Below are positions 1-5,134 of a stretch of DNA of 5,134 nt, in pieces. The notes beneath the pieces are model-generated. The model had not been told where the DNA came from. It did not search any database and worked only from the letters and a program-made list of their open reading frames with translations. The stretch lies in the NCBI GenBank assembly GCA_026985685.1, contig JALSQA010000037.1, forward strand, positions 1-5,134, in the 5' to 3' direction. The position numbers were made by a program, and so were the translations under genes. The stretch is from Campylobacterales bacterium (GTDB taxonomy: Bacteria; Campylobacterota; Campylobacteria; Campylobacterales; QNZT01). Positions within the stretch are counted from its first letter, which is position 1. Every line of letters begins with the position of its first letter.

Positions 1-1
1 A

Positions 2-1144
2 GTTGTAGATTACTATATCCAAAGATACAAAGATGATATGCACAAAATAGGTGTAGAAGATGGAGATATCGAACCCACTGCTACACAAACTATGGATGAT
101 ATTATAAAATTTATACAAACACTTATCGACAAAGGATATGCTTATATTATAAGTGATGGTGTATATTTTGAAACTTCAAAAGATCCACAATACCTTAGCC
201 TCTCACACAGACACACCGATGAAAATCAAAATATAGCAAGAGTAGATTCAAATGAAGAGAAAAAAGATCCTAAAGATTTTGCTCTTTGGAAGTTTTCAAA
301 ACCAGATGAACCATCCTATCCTTCACCTTGGGGAGATGGGCGACCTGGTTGGCATATCGAATGTTCAGCTATGATAAAGAAGTATCTTGCAACAGATAAA
401 GAGTATCAGATAGATATCCATGGAGGAGGAGCTGATTTGCTATTTCCTCATCATGAAAATGAAGCAGCACAGAGCTTTTGTGAATCTGGACAACAACTTG
501 CAAAGTATTGGATGCACAATGGTTTTGTACAAATTGATGGAGAGAAGATGAGCAAATCTTTAGGAAACTCCTTCTTTCTAAAAGATGCACTCAAAATCTA
601 TGATGGTGAAGTATTACGTTTTTATCTCTTAAGCACTCATTACCGTGCTAATTTTAATTTCAATGAAGAAGATTTAAAAGCTTCCAAAAAGAGGCTGGAT
701 AAACTTTACAGACTAAAAAAACGACTTGGTATCAAAAGTGGCTCTAGCGTCAATAAAGTATTTAAAGAAAATATTTTAAATGCTTTAAAAGATGATTTAA
801 ATATTTCAAAAACACTTGCACTGTTAGATGAGATGATTCAAAATGCAAATGAAATGCTAGATAAAAACCCAAAAGATAAAGCCTTCAAAAAAGAGACTTT
901 TTCAAATCTTCATTTTATAGAAAACCTTTTAGGTATAGGAGGCAGAGAAGCTCATGTCTATTTTCAGCAAGGTATTGATGAAAATACAAAAACAAAGATA
1001 CAAGAGCTGATAAAACAAAGAACACAGGCAAAAAAAGAAAAAGATTTTGAACTTAGTGATAAAATCAGAGATGAACTTCATACTTTAGGGATACAAATCA
1101 TGGATACACCAGAAGGTACAGTCTGGGAGAAAAGTGAAGATTGA
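2..1144 (+). CDS. cysS: Cysteinyl-tRNA synthetase, 5'-truncated by window edge
   Basis: This class I aminoacyl-tRNA synthetase charges tRNA-Cys with cysteine in the cytoplasm, using ATP. The reading frame is open from base 2, so the gene starts outside the window. The 380 visible codons are most of a family that usually has about 460 residues. The missing N-terminal part would hold the HIGH motif and the first zinc-binding Cys. Three of the four zinc ligands known from the E. coli enzyme are visible: the Cys of WHIECSAM (362-364), and the first His (449-451) and last Glu (461-463) of PHHENE. The KMSKS ATP-binding loop is at 545-559. The C-terminal helical anticodon-binding region ends in the typical pattern KDFELSDKIRDEL...GIQIMDTPEGTVW. 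Between the zinc Cys and PHHENE there are about four more residues than in E. coli. The stop codon overlaps the start of the exporter gene by four bases. Identification is firm; only the start is unseen. Confidence 0.97.
   Translation, partial: VVDYYIQRYKDDMHKIGVEDGDIEPTATQTMDDIIKFIQTLIDKGYAYIISDGVYFETSKDPQYLSLSHRHTDENQNIARVDSNEEKKDPKDFALWKFSKPDEPSYPSPWGDGRPGWHIECSAMIKKYLATDKEYQIDIHGGGADLLFPHHENEAAQSFCESGQQLAKYWMHNGFVQIDGEKMSKSLGNSFFLKDALKIYDGEVLRFYLLSTHYRANFNFNEEDLKASKKRLDKLYRLKKRLGIKSGSSVNKVFKENILNALKDDLNISKTLALLDEMIQNANEMLDKNPKDKAFKKETFSNLHFIENLLGIGGREAHVYFQQGIDENTKTKIQELIKQRTQAKKEKDFELSDKIRDELHTLGIQIMDTPEGTVWEKSED
1125..1130 (+). promoter_or_regulatory. Shine-Dalgarno for the TTG start of msbA
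   Basis: GGGAGA lies inside the last codons of cysS, about 10-11 bases before the TTG at 1141. It supports TTG as a real start. The next in-frame ATG is about 28 codons downstream, inside the first membrane helix, and would cut the protein. The stop of cysS (TGA, 1142-1144) overlaps this start, so translational coupling is likely. Confidence 0.6.
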
Positions 1145-2856
1145 ATAATTTTATAACTTTAGTAAAACAGTTTTCACCATATTTCAAAGAGTATAAACAA
1201 AAACTTATTTGGGCTATTGTAGGCATGATTATGGCGGCTATGGGTACTGCACTCATAGCTTACATGATTAAACCTGTTTTAGACAAGATATTTATTGAGA
1301 AAAATGAACATCTTTTATACCTTATCCCTTTTGGTCTTGTAGGAGTTTATACTTTAAAAAGTTTAGGTGGCTTTTTACAGGCATATTACTCAGCATATAT
1401 CGGACAAGATATTGTCCGAAGACTTCGCGATCAAATGGTAACAAAAGTATTAGGTTTTGAGATGGATTTTTTCCATAATATGCGTAGTGGTGAGTTGATT
1501 AGTCGTAGTGTCAATGATATAGAAAGAGTAAGAAATGTAGTATCATCAATGATTCCAATGATGTTAAGAGAGATATTGACGATTATCTTTTTGATCATAT
1601 ATATCATATATCTAAACCCAAAAATGGCACTTATAACTTTGGTTTTTTTGCCACTTGCTGCAAAACCACTCTCAATACTTGCAAAGAAGATGAAAAAACT
1701 CTCTACCACATCCCAGGAAATGCTCTCAAATTTAACTGCAAGACTTAGTGAAATTTTTAACAATATAGAAATGATCAAAGCTAATGCAGTAGAATCTTTT
1801 GAACAAGAACGTTTCAAAAAAGAAAATCTGTCTATTTTTAGAGTCAATATGAAAGCCGTACGTACCACAGAGCTTGTAAGTCCTATCATGGAAATTCTTG
1901 GTGCTTTAGCAGCTGCTGCTGTCATCATACTAGGTGGTAAAGAAGTCATAGCTGGAAGACTTAGTGTGGGTAGTTTCTTCTCTTTTTTAACTGCACTTTT
2001 TATGCTTTACACACCTATCAAACGTGTATCAAGAATGTTCAACCAAATCCAGGATGCCATAGCAGCAAGTGAGCGTATTCATACTATACTACACAGAGAA
2101 GCAAAGATCAAAGATGGAACACAAATCCTTGAAAAACCCATCGACAAAATAACATTTCAAAATGTCTCTTTACATTATGAAGATAAACAAGCTTTATCTG
2201 AAATATCATTTGAAGTCACCAAAGGCAAAAAGATTGCACTAGTTGGCAATAGTGGCGGAGGAAAAAGCTCTATCGTAAATTTACTGCTTAGATTTTACGA
2301 ACCAAGCAAAGGAGAGATACTTTTTAATAATACAAATATAGAAAATTTTACATTAAAAAGTTTAAGAAATAGCATTTCAATCGTAACACAAAGAGTATAT
2401 ATCCTAAATGATACAGTAAGTGCAAATGTCGCATATGGACACCCAATAGATGAACAAAAAGTAATCCAGGCTCTTCAAAAAGCTAATGCATACGAATTTA
2501 TAAATAATTTACCAAATGGTATCCATACCAAAATAAATGAATTTGGAACAAATCTATCAGGTGGACAAAGGCAGAGGATAGCCATTGCACGGGCGATTTA
2601 CAGGGATCCACAGATATTTATATTTGATGAGGCAACAAGTGCGTTAGATAGCCAAAGTGAACAAAAGATAACCGATGCTATAAATGCAATAGCTAAAGAG
2701 AAAATCACATTTATAATAGCACATCGCATGAATACTATCGTCCATGCTGACAAAATCTTTGTACTAAAGAATGGAAAAATTGTTTGCAAAGGAAAAAATA
2801 GTGAACTTTTGAAACACTGTGATGAATTTAAACACTTAAAAGGTTTACAAAAGTAA
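1141..2856 (+). CDS. msbA: MsbA-type ABC exporter (lipid A core flippase family)
   Basis: This 571-residue half-transporter fuses an exporter membrane domain to an ATPase domain. As a homodimer in the inner membrane it probably flips lipid A-core or a related lipid-linked substrate to the periplasmic leaflet. The membrane domain covers residues 1-310, with six predicted helices near 22-43, 57-80, 139-157, 161-181, 250-272 and 276-295. The nucleotide-binding domain covers about 335-571. Its motifs are complete: an aromatic A-loop Tyr346, Walker A GNSGGGKSS (369-377), Q-loop Gln417, signature LSGGQ (472-476), Walker B IFIFDE (492-497), D-loop SALD (500-503) and H-loop His528. Length is normal for the family, and nothing suggests inactivation. 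Translation starts at TTG, overlapping the cysS stop as TTGA. cysS next to msbA is also the order I recall in Campylobacter jejuni, which supports the lipid A assignment. A multidrug or other lipid substrate (for example a PglK-like role) cannot be excluded from sequence alone. Confidence 0.88.
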   Translation: MNNFITLVKQFSPYFKEYKQKLIWAIVGMIMAAMGTALIAYMIKPVLDKIFIEKNEHLLYLIPFGLVGVYTLKSLGGFLQAYYSAYIGQDIVRRLRDQMVTKVLGFEMDFFHNMRSGELISRSVNDIERVRNVVSSMIPMMLREILTIIFLIIYIIYLNPKMALITLVFLPLAAKPLSILAKKMKKLSTTSQEMLSNLTARLSEIFNNIEMIKANAVESFEQERFKKENLSIFRVNMKAVRTTELVSPIMEILGALAAAAVIILGGKEVIAGRLSVGSFFSFLTALFMLYTPIKRVSRMFNQIQDAIAASERIHTILHREAKIKDGTQILEKPIDKITFQNVSLHYEDKQALSEISFEVTKGKKIALVGNSGGGKSSIVNLLLRFYEPSKGEILFNNTNIENFTLKSLRNSISIVTQRVYILNDTVSANVAYGHPIDEQKVIQALQKANAYEFINNLPNGIHTKINEFGTNLSGGQRQRIAIARAIYRDPQIFIFDEATSALDSQSEQKITDAINAIAKEKITFIIAHRMNTIVHADKIFVLKNGKIVCKGKNSELLKHCDEFKHLKGLQK

Positions 2857-2915
2857 ATTTTTGTTGTATACTTTTTTTATAAACAAAATTTAATTTTGAA
2901 AAACCTTAAAAAGTG
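2833..2915 (+). repeat. Imperfect inverted repeat spanning the msbA 3' end and following gap
   Basis: The arms AAGGTTT (2840-2846) and AAACCTT (2901-2907) pair perfectly. Just outside them CACTT (2833-2837) pairs with AAGTG (2911-2915). Between the arms lie two smaller hairpins: ACAAAA/TTTTGT (2847-2852 with 2859-2864) and CAAAAT/ATTTTG (2884-2889 with 2893-2898). On paper the RNA could form a three-way junction ending just before the start codon of the next gene. Nearly all pairs are A-U, so chance in AT-rich DNA is a real alternative. It is not a typical terminator because no GC-rich stem precedes a T-run. Confidence 0.3.
2867..2872 (+). promoter_or_regulatory. Possible weak -10 element for the membrane-protein pair
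   Basis: TATACT follows a T-rich stretch (TTTTTGTTG), as is common in Campylobacterota sigma-70 promoters, where the -35 box is poorly conserved. A second candidate, TATAAA, lies at 2878-2883. Either would give a short leader before the ATG at 2922. Because AT-rich gaps often contain such words, read-through from msbA is equally plausible. Confidence 0.3.
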
Positions 2916-2916
2916 G
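2912..2916 (+). promoter_or_regulatory. Weak Shine-Dalgarno that favours ATG 2922 over GTG 2913
   Basis: AGTGG sits five bases before ATG 2922 and is the only purine-rich, SD-like word nearby. The longer in-frame choice, GTG at 2913, overlaps this word and has only AAAACCTTAAAAA upstream, with no recognisable ribosome-binding site. The ATG is therefore preferred, although the match to the anti-SD is poor and expression may be low. Confidence 0.4.
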
Positions 2917-2921
2917 TAATT

Positions 2922-3656
2922 ATGACAAGTAAAAATATATTATGGCTGGGATCTTTATTGTTCGCTCTGTTATGCACCAGTTGTATTGCATGGTTTTTAG
3001 ATAAACATAATCCACAAATTCAACAAGTAAATTATCAAAATACTACAAGAGATACGATTGCCCTTGAAAAAGATCCATTTGCACAAGATGTTGAGATTGA
3101 TGAGTTTATAGGTGAACATATCAAAAAAGAAGCCGCACAGTTAGATCATCCATTGCTATCAGATATACAGACAAAAGAGAATAATCACTCTATCAGTAAA
3201 CCAAAAATCAAAAAACCTATTTTAATAGCCAATAAAATAGATCATACAATCATACCTATAAAAAAACCAGTTATAAAACAAAAAAAGTCTGAAAAACTTA
3301 TAAAGAAACAGACTCATCATGTTTACAAAAGCCACAAAGCTATAGAGATAGAACCCCTGCTCTATACAATGGAACTTTCTAGTGATGCAAACCATCTAAA
3401 TAATAAAGATAAAATGATGCTAAATATTTTAATAAAAAAAGCTAAACAGCATCCCTTTTCAAGGATAAAGATAGACTTAGCAAAACTAAGTACAAAAAGC
3501 CGTAAGTATCTCAAAGCGATAAAAAGATACTTTTACAAAAATGGTATCGATACACAGCGAATTTATGTAAAAGTTGAAAAATCAACTTTTCCTGTTCAAA
3601 TAGTAAAAAAACAAAAAAACACTTCAATAGAAATATTATTGATTGAGAGGTTATAA
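2922..3656 (+). CDS. Membrane-anchored periplasmic protein with Lys/Pro linker and degenerate OmpA-like domain
   Basis: I do not recognise a named gene. From ATG 2922 the protein has 244 residues; GTG 2913 would add three. Residues 6-26 form one hydrophobic segment after a short N-terminus containing Lys4, and an acidic and polar stretch follows, so the body probably faces the periplasm. Cys18 and Cys21 lie in the segment, but the residues before Cys21 (L-C-T-S) are a poor lipobox and the hydrophobic run continues past it, so a signal anchor is more likely than a lipoprotein. Residues 30-90 are polar and acidic. Residues 90-140 are rich in Lys with scattered Pro, including two IKKP motifs, suggesting an extended spacer. 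Residues 147-244 follow the OmpA-like beta-alpha-beta pattern: an opening strand, NKDKMMLNILIKKA helix, strand IKIDL, helix ending RYFYKNGID, strand RIYVKVEK and final strand SIEILLIE. The segment that holds the GHTD-type Asp is missing, and the usual LSxxR Arg position reads Tyr, so peptidoglycan binding may be lost. It sits three bases before the coiled-coil gene. Confidence 0.75.
   Translation: MTSKNILWLGSLLFALLCTSCIAWFLDKHNPQIQQVNYQNTTRDTIALEKDPFAQDVEIDEFIGEHIKKEAAQLDHPLLSDIQTKENNHSISKPKIKKPILIANKIDHTIIPIKKPVIKQKKSEKLIKKQTHHVYKSHKAIEIEPLLYTMELSSDANHLNNKDKMMLNILIKKAKQHPFSRIKIDLAKLSTKSRKYLKAIKRYFYKNGIDTQRIYVKVEKSTFPVQIVKKQKNTSIEILLIERL
3646..3650 (+). promoter_or_regulatory. Shine-Dalgarno for the coiled-coil gene
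   Basis: AGAGG lies inside the last codons of the upstream gene, nine bases before ATG 3660. It is a clear match at normal spacing. It fixes the start and shows that the two genes are translated from one message. Confidence 0.65.
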
Positions 3657-3659
3657 AAG

Positions 3660-4577
3660 ATGAGTATTTTAGAATTGATTACAGAAATAGGACTATGTTT
3701 ATTTGCAGCAGCAGTTCTTGGATTTGCAGTAGGATGGATTTTTTCCATACTTTTTAAAAATGAAAAAATGGCTAAAAAATATAATCTCTTGCAAGAAGAG
3801 TATGAAGTAAAGCAGAGTGATATTCATAGACTTGAAGAAGAGCTAGATGCCAAACATAGTGATTTTCAAGAGTTAGAATTAAAACTTACAGAGTGTGAAA
3901 AAGAGAAGCTAAGCAGACAAATGGATCAAGAAGACTGTGAACGATATATCAATCAAATCAAAGAATTACAGTCAGAAAATAACATGCTAATATCTCAAAT
4001 AAAAGAACAAAAATTATGTGAAGATGAAAATGAAATATTGGAAAATGAGATCAAAGCTCTTGAAGAAGAGAAACAAGCCCTTTTAGATAAGCTAGATGAT
4101 TATAAAGAATATAAAAATAATTATAAAGCACTTATCATGGAGATCGAAGCACTAAAAAGCGAAAAAGGAAAACTCCAGTACAATACAAATACACCCCAAC
4201 AAGAAAAAACAACAGAAGAAAAATTATCAAAAACAAGCTATGAAAAAATCTTAAAAGATGTATTAAAATTAAAAGAAGAGACTAAAAATATTAAAGATGA
4301 AAAAAAGAAATTGCAAACTAAACTACATAACTTGCAAAATCAACTCACACAGACAAAAGAAGCTTTACAAGAGTGTCATAAATTAACAGACCAAAACAAT
4401 CGCATCTTACCTCCGCAAATGGAATTTAGTCCCAAAGATACAACTATACAAAAAACATCACAAAAAGATATAGATAAAGAAGTATGTAACAATAGCGATG
4501 AAAATGTGACAGATGATGAACTTAAAACTCTCTCAGATCTCATAAGAGATGCTCTTGATGATGTTAAGAAAGATTAA
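3660..4577 (+). CDS. Single-pass membrane protein with long cytoplasmic coiled coil, function unknown
   Basis: I do not recognise a named family. The 305-residue product has one membrane helix at about 8-32, with several small residues (AAAVLGFAVG) that could support helix packing. The N-terminus is acidic (Glu5, Glu9), and Lys residues follow the helix (NEKMAKK), so the positive-inside rule places the body in the cytoplasm. Residues 38-173 are almost entirely charged and Leu/Ile-rich heptad-like sequence, typical of a coiled coil. A Thr/Gln/Pro break at 174-187 separates it from a second helical stretch at about 188-245. A Pro-Pro at 251-252 opens a polar, probably disordered region, and the protein ends in a short acidic helix (DDELKTLSDLIRDALDDVKKD). 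Six Cys are present (13, 79, 93, 120, 239, 276) with no metal-binding spacing. I see no catalytic motif and no helix-hairpin-helix at the C-terminus. It starts three bases after the upstream gene, so the two are almost certainly co-expressed. A scaffold or tether role is the natural guess, unproven. Confidence 0.75.
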   Translation: MSILELITEIGLCLFAAAVLGFAVGWIFSILFKNEKMAKKYNLLQEEYEVKQSDIHRLEEELDAKHSDFQELELKLTECEKEKLSRQMDQEDCERYINQIKELQSENNMLISQIKEQKLCEDENEILENEIKALEEEKQALLDKLDDYKEYKNNYKALIMEIEALKSEKGKLQYNTNTPQQEKTTEEKLSKTSYEKILKDVLKLKEETKNIKDEKKKLQTKLHNLQNQLTQTKEALQECHKLTDQNNRILPPQMEFSPKDTTIQKTSQKDIDKEVCNNSDENVTDDELKTLSDLIRDALDDVKKD

Positions 4578-4604
4578 CTTTACGAGATTTCATGTTCATT
4601 TCAG

Positions 4605-4620
4605 TAATTTTGGCTATAAT
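4605..4620 (+). promoter_or_regulatory. Sigma-70 type promoter of rpsU
   Basis: A perfect TATAAT (4615-4620) is preceded by TAATTTTGGC, the T-rich plus G pattern typical of Campylobacterota housekeeping promoters. No convincing -35 box is visible at the expected distance (about 4592-4597), which is usual for this group. Transcription would start near 4627, giving a leader of about 30 bases. I see no terminator in the gap between 4578 and 4615, so read-through from the coiled-coil gene may add to rpsU expression. Confidence 0.75.
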
Positions 4621-4640
4621 CCATCATTAATTTTACAAGA

Positions 4641-4646
4641 GAGGTG
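4641..4646 (+). promoter_or_regulatory. Strong Shine-Dalgarno of rpsU
   Basis: GAGGTG, within GAGAGGTGGTGG, is a long match to the 3' end of 16S rRNA, ten bases before ATG 4657. It is the strongest ribosome-binding site in the window, as expected for a highly expressed ribosomal protein. Confidence 0.75.
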
Positions 4647-4656
4647 GTGGTAATAT

Positions 4657-4869
4657 ATGCCAGGTATCGTTGTCAAACCAAACGAGTCTTTTGAAGAAGC
4701 TTACAGAAAATTCAAAAAACAAACAGATAGAAACTTAATCGTTACAGAAAAAAGAGCTAGAAAGTTTTTTGAAACAGGAACTGAAAAGCGTAAAAAACAA
4801 AAGATCGCAGCTAAAAAGAAAATGCTTAAAAAGCTTTATATTCTTAGACGTTACGAATCAAGACTTTAA
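4657..4869 (+). CDS. rpsU: 30S ribosomal protein S21
   Basis: This 70-residue basic protein belongs to the small ribosomal subunit, where S21 sits near the 3' end of 16S rRNA and helps initiation on mRNAs. The sequence has the family hallmarks: MPGIVVKPNESFEEAYRKFK at the N-terminus, then the RNLIVTEKRARKFFE stretch, a Lys-rich centre, and the ending KKLYILRRYESRL. Length and ending match what I recall of Campylobacterota S21. It has its own promoter and terminator, so it is probably transcribed mainly alone, unlike the rpsU-dnaG-rpoD operon of E. coli. No frameshift or odd residue is seen. Identification is firm. Confidence 0.97.
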   Translation: MPGIVVKPNESFEEAYRKFKKQTDRNLIVTEKRARKFFETGTEKRKKQKIAAKKKMLKKLYILRRYESRL

Positions 4870-4873
4870 TCTT

Positions 4874-4913
4874 TACAGAGAGTTTATCTCTCTGTATTTA
4901 TCTCCTTTTTTAT
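4874..4913 (+). terminator. Rho-independent terminator after rpsU
   Basis: A perfect 9-bp stem, TACAGAGAG (4874-4882) with CTCTCTGTA (4888-4896), encloses the 5-base loop TTTAT. It begins five bases after the rpsU stop. The following tract is T-rich but interrupted (TTTATCTCCTTTTTTATTT). The stem has only four G-C pairs, so termination may be incomplete. The position and symmetry still make a terminator the best reading. Confidence 0.75.
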
Positions 4914-4948
4914 TTCATATAATTTTTATCCTATTTATTACTCTTTTA

Positions 4949-4957
4949 TGCTACAAT
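4949..4957 (+). promoter_or_regulatory. Extended -10 promoter of the last gene
   Basis: TGCTACAAT is an extended -10 element (TGn at 4949-4951, TACAAT at 4952-4957), preceded by CTCTTTTA. It shares the word GCTAnAATCCAT with the rpsU promoter. Another TATAAT lies upstream at 4918-4923 but overlaps the end of the terminator region and lacks the TG element. The predicted start near 4964 would give a leader of about 26 bases. No clear -35 box is seen. Confidence 0.65.
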
Positions 4958-4976
4958 CCATTTTTATATAAAATTT

Positions 4977-4981
4977 AGGAG
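4977..4981 (+). promoter_or_regulatory. Shine-Dalgarno of the last gene
   Basis: AGGAG is a clear Shine-Dalgarno match, eight bases before ATG 4990. It supports a real gene even though only its first codons are in the window. Confidence 0.75.
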
Positions 4982-4989
4982 AAAAATAG

Positions 4990-5134
4990 ATGAAAAAAAT
5001 CATATTAGCCATTTTGGCAATATTAATTGTTGCAGGAGGAATATTCTTTTTACGTAATTCAAAGAATACTTACGACAAAAGTAAGTTTAGTGCAGTTGTG
5101 ACACCTAGTCCTTTAAAAGTAGACAGCAGTGTCT
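4990..5134 (+). CDS. N-terminus of a signal-anchored or secreted protein, 3'-truncated by window edge
   Basis: Forty-eight codons are visible before the window ends, with no stop. The protein starts MKKIILAILAILIVAGGIFFL, with a positive N-terminus and a hydrophobic segment of about 18 residues (4-21), so it is exported or anchored facing the periplasm. There is no lipobox Cys and no obvious signal peptidase site, so a membrane anchor is slightly preferred. After the anchor comes a short polar region (RNSKNTYDKSKFSAVVTPSP). The last residues (PLKVDSSV) could be the entry to a folded domain, but too little is visible to name one. A promoter and a good ribosome-binding site precede it, and the rpsU terminator separates it from the upstream unit. 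Confidence 0.75.
   Translation, partial: MKKIILAILAILIVAGGIFFLRNSKNTYDKSKFSAVVTPSPLKVDSSV

Noticed and set aside
369..590. A 73-codon minus-strand reading frame inside cysS
   Set aside because: It lies opposite the zinc-binding and KMSKS region of cysS, which is clearly the coding strand.
1431..1949. A 172-codon minus-strand reading frame inside msbA
   Set aside because: It lies wholly opposite the conserved membrane domain of msbA, has no family-like motifs, and is explained by the codon use of the real gene.
2598..2789. A 63-codon minus-strand reading frame inside the msbA ATPase domain
   Set aside because: It is the complement of the Walker B to H-loop region; no independent evidence for a gene.
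3605..3619. A7-C-A7 tract near the 3' end of the OmpA-like gene as a phase-variation site
   Set aside because: Short A-runs are common in AT-rich coding DNA. Known contingency loci in Campylobacterota mostly use longer G/C homopolymers, and the reading frame here is intact. Read-level length variation would be needed to revive it.
2922..3656. TonB or TolA identity for the linker protein
   Set aside because: The layout is similar, but the C-terminal domain lacks the TonB YP and final FxP-type motifs and fits an OmpA-like pattern better.
3660..4577. Repetitive-looking Glu/Lys-rich coding sequence as a tandem DNA repeat
   Set aside because: The similarity is in amino-acid composition, as expected for a coiled coil. 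I see no repeated DNA unit of fixed length.
4578..4656. Terminator or attenuator between the coiled-coil gene and rpsU
   Set aside because: I found no stem of useful length followed by a T-run; the gap is explained by the promoter and ribosome-binding site of rpsU.
4769..4978. A 69-codon + strand reading frame overlapping the rpsU 3' half and the terminator
   Set aside because: It runs out of frame through rpsU and across the terminator hairpin and T-rich region. Its translated tail is just the product of AT-rich non-coding DNA, and it has no ribosome-binding site.

Overview
The window looks like a chromosomal housekeeping segment of a member of the Campylobacterota (formerly Epsilonproteobacteria), perhaps near Sulfurimonas or Sulfurovum. 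Four things suggest this. The DNA is AT-rich. The cysteinyl-tRNA synthetase gene runs straight into an MsbA-type ABC exporter gene, an order I recall from Campylobacter jejuni. The S21 protein closely resembles the Campylobacterota form. The promoters have a T-rich stretch before a GCTAnAAT-type -10 element, without a clear -35 box. The genus is an inference, not a demonstration.

Layout, all on the + strand: (1) 2-1144, the C-terminal 380 codons of cysS, cut by the left edge. (2) 1141-2856, an intact lipid A-type ABC exporter (msbA) whose TTG start overlaps the cysS stop. (3) A 65-base AT-rich gap with inverted repeats and a possible weak promoter. (4) 2922-3656, a membrane-anchored periplasmic protein with a Lys/Pro-rich linker and a degenerate OmpA-like C-terminal domain. 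(5) 3660-4577, a single-pass membrane protein with a long, probably cytoplasmic coiled coil, three bases downstream. (6) A 79-base gap with a good promoter and a strong Shine-Dalgarno sequence. (7) 4657-4869, rpsU (ribosomal protein S21), followed by a hairpin terminator. (8) A second promoter, then the first 48 codons of a signal-anchored protein cut by the right edge.

The genes appear to form a co-directional run. cysS-msbA is tightly coupled. The two membrane proteins form a second tightly packed pair, probably co-transcribed with msbA or from a weak promoter just upstream. rpsU has its own promoter and terminator. I see no mobile element, CRISPR array, tRNA, rRNA or minus-strand gene.

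The least-explained part is the pair at 2922-4577. One protein is anchored facing the periplasm with an OmpA-like fold that seems to lack the peptidoglycan-binding residues. The other is anchored facing the cytoplasm with a long coiled coil. Together they could form a trans-envelope or scaffold module, but nothing in the sequence proves they interact.
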